Origin: Candidatus Altarchaeales archaeon A3
GTDB lineage: Archaea > Altiarchaeota > Altiarchaeia > Altiarchaeales > Altiarchaeaceae
Length of the DNA: 6,074 nucleotides
Direction of reading: 5' to 3'
NCBI GenBank assembly: GCA_002083985.1
Contig: MTER01000170.1
Location: 1 to 6,074 of the forward strand
Both the position numbers and the translations under genes were made by a program. Of this stretch, positions 1 through 4,730 are shown piece by piece (the first letter of the stretch is position 1; each line of letters opens with the position of its first letter). The notes under the pieces were generated by a model that saw only the letters and a program-made list of their open reading frames with translations, made no database searches and was not told the origin of the DNA.

Positions 1-29
1 GAAAGTATAATTGCTCTTACTTTTTTCAT
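1..29 (-). CDS. Possible gene start running off the left edge (partial)
   Basis: The minus strand has an ATG at 29-27 followed by an open frame to the edge reading MKKVRAIIL. A TATA-like box lies about 40 bases upstream (65-74). The same start recurs three more times in the window as short dead-end fragments, and this is the only copy that is not closed by a stop inside the window, so it may be the intact parent gene. N-termini of the kind MKxVKAIILSGG are seen in sugar nucleotidyltransferases, but nine residues cannot establish a family. It may be only another repeat copy. Confidence 0.3.
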
Positions 30-31
30 TT
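8..31 (-). repeat. Gene-start direct repeat, copy a
   Basis: First of four copies of a 24-bp direct repeat whose plus-strand core is TTACTTTTTTCATTT preceded by AATTG and a variable triplet, here CTC. Read on the minus strand it begins ATGAAAAAAGTA. Bases 1-31 match 1732-1762 with three differences, so similarity with copy d extends to the window edge. Confidence 0.7.
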
Positions 32-64
32 CAGATTTATTTGAAATACATGAATATGATGAGG

Positions 65-74
65 GTATAATTTT
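65..74 (-). promoter_or_regulatory. Candidate TATA box for the left-edge gene
   Basis: The minus strand reads AAAATTATAC here, about 40 bases upstream of the ATG at 29, which would give a leader of roughly 12 bases. The region is AT-rich, so chance matches are likely. Confidence 0.25.
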
Positions 75-189
75 ATTTGTATTTATTTAGCTAATTGAAT
101 TTTTACTTCGTCGTATTTTGTTTTGTAGTTATTTTTTCATATTATTGATACTTAATTTTTTAAGCAGATAAACAAATAATTTTATCAAT

Positions 190-254
190 ACTTACGCAAA
201 ACATATATAAATTCTTGAATTTTTAAGTTTGTTTACAAGATGAACTGCGTAAGT
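190..254. mobile_element. 65-bp MITE-like element or IS remnant
   Basis: Perfect 9-bp terminal inverted repeats, ACTTACGCA at 190-198 and TGCGTAAGT at 246-254, enclose 47 AT-rich bases without coding capacity. Ends of this kind occur on some insertion sequences and their miniature derivatives. No transposase is present in the window and no clear target-site duplication is visible, so it would be a non-autonomous or solo remnant. A chance or purely structural palindrome is less likely given the GC-containing perfect ends in AT-rich surroundings. Confidence 0.45.
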
Positions 255-260
255 CCTGTT

Positions 261-337
261 TATTTTTAAAATTTAAACTTCTAAAGTTTACTTTTTTCGC
301 AGTATTTTCTCTCTTACTTAAAGAGAGAAAAGTTGGC
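261..337. repeat. Dispersed noncoding element, copy 1, with strong hairpin
   Basis: Bases 261-298 resemble 3546-3580 (tattttaaaatttaa followed by gtttacttttt). Both are followed by a pyrimidine/purine hairpin and then AAAAGTTGG or AAAACTTG. The hairpin here has a perfect 11-bp stem (305-315 with 321-331) and a 5-base loop. Compared with the copy at 3546-3665, the middle part containing tttgaaatgcacgaa is missing here, but a similar string (tttgaaatacatgaa, 40-54) follows gene-start repeat a. This is a degenerate repeat family, not a gene. Confidence 0.5.
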
Positions 338-340
338 ATT

Positions 341-364
341 CAATTGATTTTACTTTTTTCATTT
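341..364 (-). repeat. Gene-start direct repeat, copy b (truncated start)
   Basis: Second copy of the 24-bp repeat, with the variable triplet ATT. From the ATG at 362 the minus strand reads MKKVKSIECQLFSL and then stops at 318-320, inside the loop of the neighbouring hairpin. It therefore looks like a gene start cut off by the dispersed element at 261-337. Confidence 0.65.
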
Positions 365-502
365 TCGTTCTGCCTATGTTATTTGCCTTTTATGTTTGGC
401 TTTTTTAAAATATACTTGTTGTAAATTAAAACCTATAACTTAACTTTATTACTTGTTTAAATTATATTGGTCCTTATTTTAAATTTGTGATAAGTTAAGT
501 TC
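365..502. other. AT-rich noncoding stretch with one inverted repeat
   Basis: No coding frame of note on either strand. A 10-bp inverted repeat, AACTTAACTT at 437-446 and AAGTTAAGTT at 492-501, brackets 45 bases and could form a long-loop stem or mark element ends. Nothing else is supported. Together with the flanking repeats this accounts for the gene-free interval 30-734; bases 75-189 show nothing recognisable. Confidence 0.35.
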
Positions 503-707
503 GTTTCACTCTCATATTTCAAAAATTTCATTTTTGAAATCGCTTCGCCCTCATTTCAAAATAACCTCATTTCATTCGGAATGCTTCGGCATTTTGAAAG
601 ATTGAAAACTTCTGGTTTTCAGCATATTTCAAAAATAAATTTTTGAAATGATAGCGAAAAATTTTGAATTTTATGATAACTTCGCGACATTAAAAATATG
701 AGTCAAA
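503..707. repeat. Hairpin-rich palindromic element downstream of the toxin gene
   Basis: About 200 bases contain at least four hairpins. ATTTCAAAAA/TTTTTGAAAT occurs twice, each with a perfect 10-bp stem (516-540 with loop TTTCA; 626-649 with loop TAAA). A stem at 575-598 is closed by a C-TTCG-G tetraloop (AATGC/GCATT core, extended with G-T pairs). TGAAAAC/GTTTTCA pairs at 603-621. The outer ends are imperfect inverted repeats (TTTCACTCTCATATTT near 504-519 against AAATATGAGTCAAA near 694-707). It could be a non-autonomous palindromic element, a structured 3' region of the toxin transcript, or a terminator region. No coding potential is seen. Confidence 0.5.
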
Positions 708-734
708 TTAATTTACAACATGTCTAATATATTT

Positions 735-1064
735 TTAGTACCCAAATCGCCTTTCATATTTTTTATGGTCCATCCATTCTATCACAACGGAAATCACTGT
801 TACATTATCTCCCACAACAGAATAAATCAGTCGCCATGCGTTTGGAAGATTATATTTCCAGAGATTATCTATGCCATATTTTTTGATATATTCCTTAGGT
901 ATCTGTTTTTTAGGTATTTGTATTCCACAAAACGAATCATCTGCGAGATCATCAAATGCTCTGTTTAATCTTTCATATAACTTCCTATCTTCTGTTTTTG
1001 AATCTTTTAGATTTTCAAATACATTTTTGAGTTTTTTGTCCGCAATGACGACGCGCGATTTCAT
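735..1064 (-). CDS. RelE/ParE-family mRNA interferase toxin
   Basis: Predicted 109-aa toxin of the archaeal RelE type, a ribosome-dependent or free endoribonuclease expected to act in the cytoplasm and be held inactive by the antitoxin encoded just upstream. The RelE fold shows in the helical N-terminal half, the segment YNLPNAWRLIYSV (residues 71-83, including the conserved Arg) and the strongly typical C-terminus EWMDHKKYERRFGY (96-109) with basic and Tyr residues where RelE toxins act on mRNA. The start at 1064 is chosen because its ATG overlaps the antitoxin stop as ATGA (1064-1061), with no other ribosome site nearby, which points to translational coupling. An in-frame ATG at 1121 would add 19 residues lying inside the antitoxin gene and is less likely. 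The length is normal and the gene looks intact. Downstream lies the hairpin-rich stretch at 503-707. Family confidence is high; activity is inferred. Confidence 0.85.
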   Translation of the reverse strand: MKSRVVIADKKLKNVFENLKDSKTEDRKLYERLNRAFDDLADDSFCGIQIPKKQIPKEYIKKYGIDNLWKYNLPNAWRLIYSVVGDNVTVISVVIEWMDHKKYERRFGY

Positions 1065-1324
1065 CTTACTATTAATTCTGGCTTCAAGTATTTTTTCACG
1101 AGTTTTGGATTGTATGTCCATCCGATTTTTCTCTCTTTATCCACTGCGATTTTTTGAGAACCAGACAGATAATCAATTATTGTACAATAGGTCTGATATG
1201 CAACTTTTTCCGGCAAACTTTCCCACAACCGTCTCTTTTTGAACTCTCCGCTGTGTTCTCTTATTATTTCTTCAACCATTAACACCTCATCTAATCTTGG
1301 GTATTGAGATATTTGGGTTTTCAT
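1061..1324 (-). CDS. Winged-helix-type antitoxin partner of the RelE toxin
   Basis: Small 87-aa basic protein directly upstream of, and overlapping, the toxin gene. Its middle (RLWESLPEKVAYQTYCTIIDYLSGSQKIAVD, about residues 32-62) reads like an archaeal winged-helix DNA-binding domain, a helix pair followed by a wing ending in the GWTYN strand. C-terminal KLVKKYLKPEL would be a final helix. The likely roles are neutralising the toxin and autorepressing the operon; both are inferred from position and fold. Start: the ATG at 1324 follows a TATA-like box by the distance expected for a nearly leaderless mRNA. A second in-frame ATG at residue 16 has GAGG five bases ahead of it and is an alternative start. 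A frameshifted duplicate lies upstream (1420-1684). Confidence 0.7.
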   Translation of the reverse strand: MKTQISQYPRLDEVLMVEEIIREHSGEFKKRRLWESLPEKVAYQTYCTIIDYLSGSQKIAVDKERKIGWTYNPKLVKKYLKPELIVR

Positions 1325-1350
1325 TTTCAGATATAAATTAATTTAATAAG

Positions 1351-1358
1351 TTTTTATA
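1351..1358 (-). promoter_or_regulatory. TATA box of the toxin-antitoxin operon
   Basis: The minus strand reads GTATAAAAACT, with TATAAAAA centred about 30 bases upstream of the antitoxin ATG at 1324. Archaeal transcription would then start around 1328, giving a leader of only a few bases. The duplicate upstream copy preserves the same box (1712-1719) in a leader that is otherwise nearly identical. Confidence 0.5.
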
Positions 1359-1377
1359 CAATTATATCCCGAAAGCA

Positions 1378-1401
1378 CAATTGATTTTACTTTTTTCATT
1401 T
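1378..1401 (-). repeat. Gene-start direct repeat, copy c
   Basis: Third copy of the 24-bp repeat, with triplet ATT. The ATG at 1399 opens an 18-codon frame on the minus strand, MKKVKSIVLSGYNCIKTY, ending at 1343. That frame runs through the antitoxin TATA box, so it is unlikely to be a leader peptide of that promoter and is better read as a cut-off gene start joined to the toxin-antitoxin module. Confidence 0.65.
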
Positions 1402-1419
1402 GTATTTTTTAAAATTATA

Positions 1420-1684
1420 TCATCTTATTGCTAATTCTGACTTTAAGTATTTTTTCATAAGTTTGAGGTTATATGCCCCATCAATTTTTCTCTCTTTATC
1501 CACTGCGATTTTTTCAGAATCCTGACAGATAATCAATCATTGTACAATTGGTCCGATATGTAACTTTTTCAGGCAAACTTTTCCATAACTGCTTCTTTCT
1601 GAACTCTCCGCTGTGTTCTCTTATTATTTCTTCAACCATTAACACCTCATCTAATCTTGGGTATTGAGATATTTGGGTTTTCAT
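1420..1684 (-). pseudogene. Frameshifted duplicate of the antitoxin, toxin lost
   Basis: Second copy of the winged-helix antitoxin. From the ATG at 1684 it reads as the intact gene for about 53 codons with a few substitutions (KKQLWKSLPEKV for KRRLWESLPEKV). One inserted base in the run coding for SGSQK then gives SGF followed by TGA. After the shift the reading resumes in the other frame (VDKERKIDGAYNLKL, then MKKYLKSELAIR) and reaches the equivalent stop, still overlapping an ATG as ATGA at 1423-1420. That ATG is followed at once by a stop (ATG ATA TAA), and nothing resembling the toxin follows. The 53-residue fragment could still be made, and would lack the wing and last helix. Confidence 0.8.
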
Positions 1685-1711
1685 TTTCAGATATAAAATT
1701 AATTTAATAAG

Positions 1712-1719
1712 TTTTTATA
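1712..1719 (-). promoter_or_regulatory. TATA box of the antitoxin pseudogene
   Basis: Same TATAAAAA sequence as in the working operon and at almost the same distance (one base more) from the duplicate ATG at 1684. The preserved leader suggests recent copying or gene conversion, so the fragment may still be transcribed, possibly reading on into the intact operon. Confidence 0.4.
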
Positions 1720-1738
1720 CAATTATATCCCAAAAGCA

Positions 1739-1762
1739 CAATTGCTCTTACTTTTTTCATTT
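1739..1762 (-). repeat. Gene-start direct repeat, copy d
   Basis: Fourth copy of the 24-bp repeat, with triplet CTC as in copy a. The ATG at 1760 opens MKKVRAIVLLGYNCIKTY on the minus strand, stopping at 1704. Its first seven residues are the same as in the left-edge frame. Confidence 0.65.
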
Positions 1763-1776
1763 TAATAATCTATTGA

Positions 1777-1802
1777 GATATTTTATTAAAATATCAAAAA
1801 AT
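1777..1802 (-). terminator. Possible terminator after the PIN gene
   Basis: Read on the minus strand, a run of T (1796-1801) is followed by a perfect 9-bp inverted repeat (GATATTTTA/TAAAATATC, 1777-1785 with 1787-1795). Archaeal termination depends mainly on U-runs, so the T-run about 110 bases past the PIN stop is the meaningful part. The AT-rich stem may be incidental. Confidence 0.3.
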
Positions 1803-1908
1803 ATCATGACTATCTGCTATTGGCCGAATTAAATATTACCACATACACAAATATTCTTCACAAAATGATGACCTTTAATTTGGTTGTGCATCTACTTTGC
1901 AGCCAATA

Positions 1909-2370
1909 CTAATGAATATTATATTTTAGACAAAATGCAGGTATATTAACATTTCTACAATAATAATACAACAAAAGGTCATTGGTCAGCAGCAACTTAT
2001 TTCCCTTTACAGCTTCCAGCAAGGATGCGTCAGTAAACCCAAACTTGGGAAGTTCTTTTTTTGCTAAAATCGTGTCTTTATCAATATGTTCTTCCTTTAA
2101 TCCACGCAACATATATTTTGAAAAATTTATAAAATCCGAAAAAAATTCTTTTTCAATTTTAGTATTTACTAAATTTGATACCTCTGCTAAGACATAGGGC
2201 GTAATAAAAATTTTTGTGACCTTTTTTAGAAATTCTCCTAATAATATAATGTCATCATTTGTATAACCAAATTTTGTTATGGTATTGTGACCATAATGTC
2301 CTGATAAAAGGACCAATAATGGACCTGTATCAATTACTATCTCTTTTGGATTTATATCAAATTTGTTCAT
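1909..2370 (-). CDS. PIN-domain ribonuclease
   Basis: A 153-aa PIN-fold protein, a metal-dependent single-strand RNA endonuclease family. The four acidic positions of the active site are visible: D14 in IVIDTGPLL, E63 in YVLAEVSNL, D114 in GFTDASLLEA and D131 in LLTNDLLL. It is longer than a typical VapC toxin (about 130 aa), mainly through the segment between residues 22 and 50. The start at 2370 lies inside the end of the upstream 103-aa gene (14-base overlap), so the two are probably translated together, and both follow rrp42 in one transcription unit. It may be the toxin of a VapBC-like pair with the 103-aa protein, or an RNA-processing nuclease working with the exosome. The upstream partner does not look like a usual VapB, so the second reading deserves weight. 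Confidence 0.8.
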   Translation of the reverse strand: MNKFDINPKEIVIDTGPLLVLLSGHYGHNTITKFGYTNDDIILLGEFLKKVTKIFITPYVLAEVSNLVNTKIEKEFFSDFINFSKYMLRGLKEEHIDKDTILAKKELPKFGFTDASLLEAVKGNKLLLTNDLLLYYYCRNVNIPAFCLKYNIH

Positions 2371-2668
2371 TTTCTATTATTCTTTTAACGGATATTACCT
2401 CTCCGTTAAGACCTACAGTAACATCGTATGTCTCTTTTTTATCACCAAAAAGATTTTCTGTAAAATCACATATTATTTTATAGCCCTTTGGCAAAGTCAG
2501 TTCTCCTCCAGACAACTCTTGAACAGAAATCACACCAAAATTCAACCAGTCAATTAATTCCCTCGTTCCCATTTTTATTTCTGCTCCTTTAACTTTCCTA
2601 AAAAAATCTTTAACTATTTCTACGGCTTCTTTTGCATCTTTTACTTTTGCATCAGTTATATTTTCCAT
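2357..2668 (-). CDS. Conserved-looking 103-aa protein between rrp42 and the PIN gene
   Basis: Not recognised with confidence. Residues 7-27 (AKVKDAKEAVEIVKDFFRKV) form a helix. A strand-rich C-terminal half follows, with an ending (YDVTVGLNGEVISVKRIIEN, 81-100) that recalls the last strands of PepSY-like or GvpO-like small domains, where a turn of the type LNGEV joins two strands. No transmembrane segment, zinc site or ribbon-helix-helix pattern is seen. The gene begins 18 bases after the rrp42 stop and overlaps the PIN gene by 14 bases, so it is almost certainly co-transcribed with both. It could be the PIN protein's antitoxin or cofactor. Coding status is well supported by this spacing; function is open. 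Confidence 0.65.
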   Translation of the reverse strand: MENITDAKVKDAKEAVEIVKDFFRKVKGAEIKMGTRELIDWLNFGVISVQELSGGELTLPKGYKIICDFTENLFGDKKETYDVTVGLNGEVISVKRIIENEQI

Positions 2669-2686
2669 TTTTTAAAGTATGGATTT

Positions 2687-3487
2687 TTATGCCTCAACAA
2701 TCTTTCTTATTTCTTCTGCCTTAATAAATGCAATATCCACGCATTGATTTATTTCTTCAACTGTAAATTTTCCCTTTCCCCCTTTTTGCATTGCATTTAT
2801 TGTATCTGTTGTTGTAACTGTTAGTCGCGCATCCATTGCCGTTTCTTCATCCGAATTAACATCAAGTAAAATTTTGTTATCTACTTTTGTAAAGGTTACG
2901 GGAATTGCAATCTTTGCAATAGGAAGTCCTCCTGTAAATTCATTTTTTCCGCCTTCATATTTCGGAAGTTTTGCATCAAGCAATGCAGCCATTGCTGCAA
3001 TTCCACTCGCATCCATCAGATTTCCGTCATCATTTATTATGTGAATATCTATAAGCACCATCCATACCTTTTTTGTTACCTTTCCATTACTGTCCGTACT
3101 TTCACTGTTTGGCACGAGCAGTTGAGTTGTTGTTATTGTTTTTGATTCTCTTATTCCCCGGTCTACAACCCTTGCCAGTTCTATTGCAGCAGGTGTAGGC
3201 GGGCCAGAACCAAACGAAGAAGATGCAATTGGCCTAAACTCGGCACCGACACTCATAACTCCCTCATCAGGTGTATCGGGAAATGGTGTTCCTACATCTA
3301 TTTTTACACCAGCCAGCACTTCAGTATCACCAATTTTTACATAAGCGGAACCCTCTGCTTTTCCTTCAACAAAACCCTTTTTTATAGAAATTTTTCTGTA
3401 TTCATCAAATTTTCTTTCATCTATTCTTTTATCTTTTTTAACGAGATTAAGAACATAGTCCCTTTTTAGTTGTGCTTCAACATCCAT
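2687..3487 (-). CDS. rrp42: Archaeal exosome complex subunit Rrp42
   Basis: A 266-aa RNase PH-fold protein of the length usual for Rrp42. In archaea it alternates with Rrp41 in the hexameric ring of the exosome, which degrades and tails RNA in the 3'-5' direction in the cytoplasm. Rrp41 carries the phosphorolytic site and Rrp42 helps bind the RNA. Visible family signatures are RIDERKFDEYRKI (21-33; the common RxDGR motif has Glu in place of Gly), GDTEVLAGVK (53-62), TPFPDTPDEGV (67-77), AIELARVVDRGIRES (101-115) and VWMVLIDIHIINDDGNLMDA (141-160). The PNS-EST-DSNG stretch at 126-135 is a small insertion. Rrp42 rather than Rrp41 is indicated by the VDRGIRES and VWMVLIDI blocks. The usual neighbours Rrp4 and Rrp41 are not beside it. 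It heads a unit with the 103-aa and PIN genes. The start ATG at 3487 is duplicated upstream as a dead fragment. Confidence 0.96.
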   Translation of the reverse strand: MDVEAQLKRDYVLNLVKKDKRIDERKFDEYRKISIKKGFVEGKAEGSAYVKIGDTEVLAGVKIDVGTPFPDTPDEGVMSVGAEFRPIASSSFGSGPPTPAAIELARVVDRGIRESKTITTTQLLVPNSESTDSNGKVTKKVWMVLIDIHIINDDGNLMDASGIAAMAALLDAKLPKYEGGKNEFTGGLPIAKIAIPVTFTKVDNKILLDVNSDEETAMDARLTVTTTDTINAMQKGGKGKFTVEEINQCVDIAFIKAEEIRKIVEA

Positions 3488-3514
3488 CTTTTATGATTAA
3501 TTTATACTTTATGC

Positions 3515-3525
3515 TTTAATATATT
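3515..3525 (-). promoter_or_regulatory. Candidate TATA box for rrp42
   Basis: The minus strand reads AATATATTAAA after an A-rich stretch (AAAAG), centred about 33 bases upstream of the rrp42 ATG, which predicts a leader of about six bases. It lies just outside the duplicated 58 bases, within the inserted stretch, so the insertion may have given rrp42 its own promoter. Confidence 0.4.
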
Positions 3526-3545
3526 CTTTTATTGTACTTTTTATG

Positions 3546-3665
3546 TATTTTAAAATTTAATTTCAACGGTTTACTTTTTCTTTCTTTTCACAGGATTTTT
3601 TAAACTTGTTTGAAATGCACGAACGAAGGGAGGTGTATCTTTCTTTTTTAAAGAAAGAAAACTTG
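3546..3665. repeat. Dispersed noncoding element, copy 2, with hairpin
   Basis: This copy has three parts: tattttaaaatttaa plus a tttactttttc segment shared with 261-298; tttgaaatgcacgaa (3610-3624) resembling 40-54; and a 9-bp hairpin TCTTTCTTT/AAAGAAAGA (3638-3646 with 3650-3658) followed by AAAACTTG, resembling the hairpin at 305-331. It sits between the intact rrp42 start and its truncated duplicate. A GGGAGGTG on the plus strand at 3628-3635 resembles a ribosome site, but no start codon follows it. Confidence 0.5.
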
Positions 3666-3729
3666 TAACCGATAGTCCCTTTTTAGTTGTGCTTTAACAT
3701 CCACCTTTTATGATTAATTTATAATTTAT
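3648..3729 (-). pseudogene. Duplicated, truncated 5' end of rrp42
   Basis: Bases 3672-3729 repeat 3455-3512 with 55 of 58 identical. They cover 25 bases of rrp42 leader and the first 11 codons. The start ATG is changed to GTG (3704-3702) and codon 4 changes Glu to Lys. Beyond codon 11 the frame leaves rrp42 and reads into the element, ending VFFL-stop in the hairpin loop at 3648-3650. The fragment lies 13 bases after the DUF1616-like gene, so before the event that gene and rrp42 may have been about 38 bases apart in one operon. Confidence 0.8.
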
Positions 3730-3742
3730 CAAATTTGTAATT

Positions 3743-4057
3743 TTAGACCTTTTGTTTTATTATGCCCCTTCTCCACCCCCATACTGCCAATCCTCCGATA
3801 CAGACAATGAGAACAAACAAAACGCTTGTTATGAAATTTATCGGAACATTAAAATTTTTATCAAAGAAATACAGCAATACAAACGGCGTAAATCCCAATA
3901 TCACGCTCAATCCAAGTCGTTCAATTATCTCAATTTCATCCCTTTTCGGAAAGATTGCAAGGGTTAAACAAAATCCGCTAATCACTACAATTCCTATAAT
4001 TATTACTGCGCTATAAAGGACTTCAAATACGGTCATCGGGTCGTGCAAAAATGCCAT
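3743..4057 (-). CDS. Small membrane protein, DUF1616-like
   Basis: A 104-aa integral membrane protein with three predicted transmembrane helices (about residues 12-36, 47-65 and 74-95) and a basic C-terminus (GWRRGIIKQKV). The link between helices 1 and 2, IFPKRDEIEIIERLGLSVILG (35-55), strongly recalls the FPKxxELxxIERxxLSxGLS pattern of archaeal DUF1616 proteins, whose role is unknown. Larger DUF1616 members carry extra helices or an outer domain, so this is either a stand-alone core or a shortened member. The start at 4057 is preceded by AAATATAAA without a ribosome site; the Met at residue 8 is an alternative. The region expected to hold its TATA box is an ATTT repeat tract. It may once have been in an operon with rrp42. 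Confidence 0.7.
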   Translation of the reverse strand: MAFLHDPMTVFEVLYSAVIIIGIVVISGFCLTLAIFPKRDEIEIIERLGLSVILGFTPFVLLYFFDKNFNVPINFITSVLFVLIVCIGGLAVWGWRRGIIKQKV

Positions 4058-4077
4058 TTTATATTTATTAAAGTTTT

Positions 4078-4111
<34 letters not shown>

Positions 4112-4193
4112 AAATTTTTAATTAAAATTACAAAATAAATTAAAATCCTATAACTAAATTTATTTATCTAAAATTTATATTATCTGCCCCTCT

Positions 4194-4730
4194 TTATCCA
4201 TACACTTCTATTTCAAACTTGCTGATTTTTCTTCCAGTTCTCATTACAGTGTTTTTTTCGTATTTGCCAAGATATTCCCTTACAAATACAAAATTTTTGC
4301 CTTCATCATAGCCGTCATAGCAATGGACATCAGTTCCAACTTTAATTTCTGCATAGCCCGCCGTATTCGTTACCGTTGCCTTCCTCTTTGATTCAACAAA
4401 AATTTTCCTGTTGTTTATCAGATTCCATCCGTTATTAATGTTTCCCGCAGGTATAGAAATTTCTTCATTGAACATGATAAATGTCGGTTCATCAACGAGC
4501 AGCCATTTTTTCTTTCCGTCTTTCATTTCAAGCAGGCATTCATCCCACATCCCGCCGCCCCATTCATATCTGACTTGTCCTAAGTCCTCGAATTCATCCC
4601 CCAAAATTTCTCCCACACTTCCGACTTTAAATGTCAGCGGAAGGTCAAGATCCTGTGTTGTTTTATCTTCTTTTTTCCTTTTCCACATTTCAAAATCAAA
4701 TGCCCTCTTAATTTTATCAAATATGCCCAT
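4194..4730 (-). CDS. DUF4178-domain protein
   Basis: A 178-aa soluble protein. A charged N-terminal helix (residues 3-22) precedes a strand-rich DUF4178-type domain with the pattern KVGSVGEILGDEF (35-47), VRYEWGGGMWDECLLE (53-68), KKWLLVDEP (74-82), a second strand set near RKIFVESKRKATVTN (108-122), then CYDGYDEGKNFVFVREYLG (137-155) and a KISKFEIEVY ending (168-177). In bacteria DUF4178 proteins are found near membrane-stress, channel-like or PspA-type genes; their biochemistry is not established. It has no signal peptide or membrane segment. It starts 121 bases from, and divergent to, the secreted-protein gene at 4852, so the two may share a control region. The start at 4730 is the first ATG and fits the domain length. 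Confidence 0.7.
   Translation of the reverse strand: MGIFDKIKRAFDFEMWKRKKEDKTTQDLDLPLTFKVGSVGEILGDEFEDLGQVRYEWGGGMWDECLLEMKDGKKKWLLVDEPTFIMFNEEISIPAGNINNGWNLINNRKIFVESKRKATVTNTAGYAEIKVGTDVHCYDGYDEGKNFVFVREYLGKYEKNTVMRTGRKISKFEIEVYG

Larger units (their letters stand above)
1061..1762. repeat. Near-tandem duplication of antitoxin gene plus leader
   Basis: Bases 1061-1401 and 1420-1762 are direct copies separated by 18 bases. The halves differ in divergence. The antitoxin 5' half plus leader (1241-1383 against 1601-1744) differs by one substitution and one inserted base, whereas the 3' half of the gene (1061-1240 against 1420-1600) differs at roughly one base in five or six by eye. Each copy ends upstream in a gene-start repeat. 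The toxin is not duplicated: in the upstream copy similarity stops right after the ATGA junction. Confidence 0.85.

Noticed and set aside
720..1242. Plus-strand open frames overlapping the toxin-antitoxin genes
   Set aside because: They lie opposite the well-supported RelE and antitoxin genes, have low-complexity Phe/Ser/Leu-rich translations and no family resemblance.
1343..1399. The 18-codon frame before the antitoxin as a regulatory leader peptide
   Set aside because: It spans the antitoxin TATA box, so it would not be on the antitoxin mRNA started from that box; a gene-start fragment explains it better.
1..1762. The 24-bp repeats as a CRISPR array
   Set aside because: There are only four copies, spacing is irregular (about 330, 1040 and 360 bases), the intervals contain genes, and no cas genes are present.
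1816..1906. Imperfect stem between ATTGGCCGAATTAAA and TTTAATTTGG/GCCAAT
   Set aside because: It pairs only with several G-T pairs on one strand, in AT-rich sequence, and there is no sign of a conserved RNA.
1982..2557. Plus-strand open frames opposite the PIN and 103-aa genes
   Set aside because: They are antisense shadows; the minus-strand frames carry the PIN active-site residues and operon-like spacing.
3628..3635. GGGAGGTG as a ribosome binding site on the plus strand
   Set aside because: No start codon follows at a usable distance; the next bases form the hairpin.
3752..4016. Two plus-strand frames opposite the DUF1616-like gene
   Set aside because: They overlap each other in different frames and give no sensible domain, while the minus frame has clear membrane helices and the FPKRDE motif.
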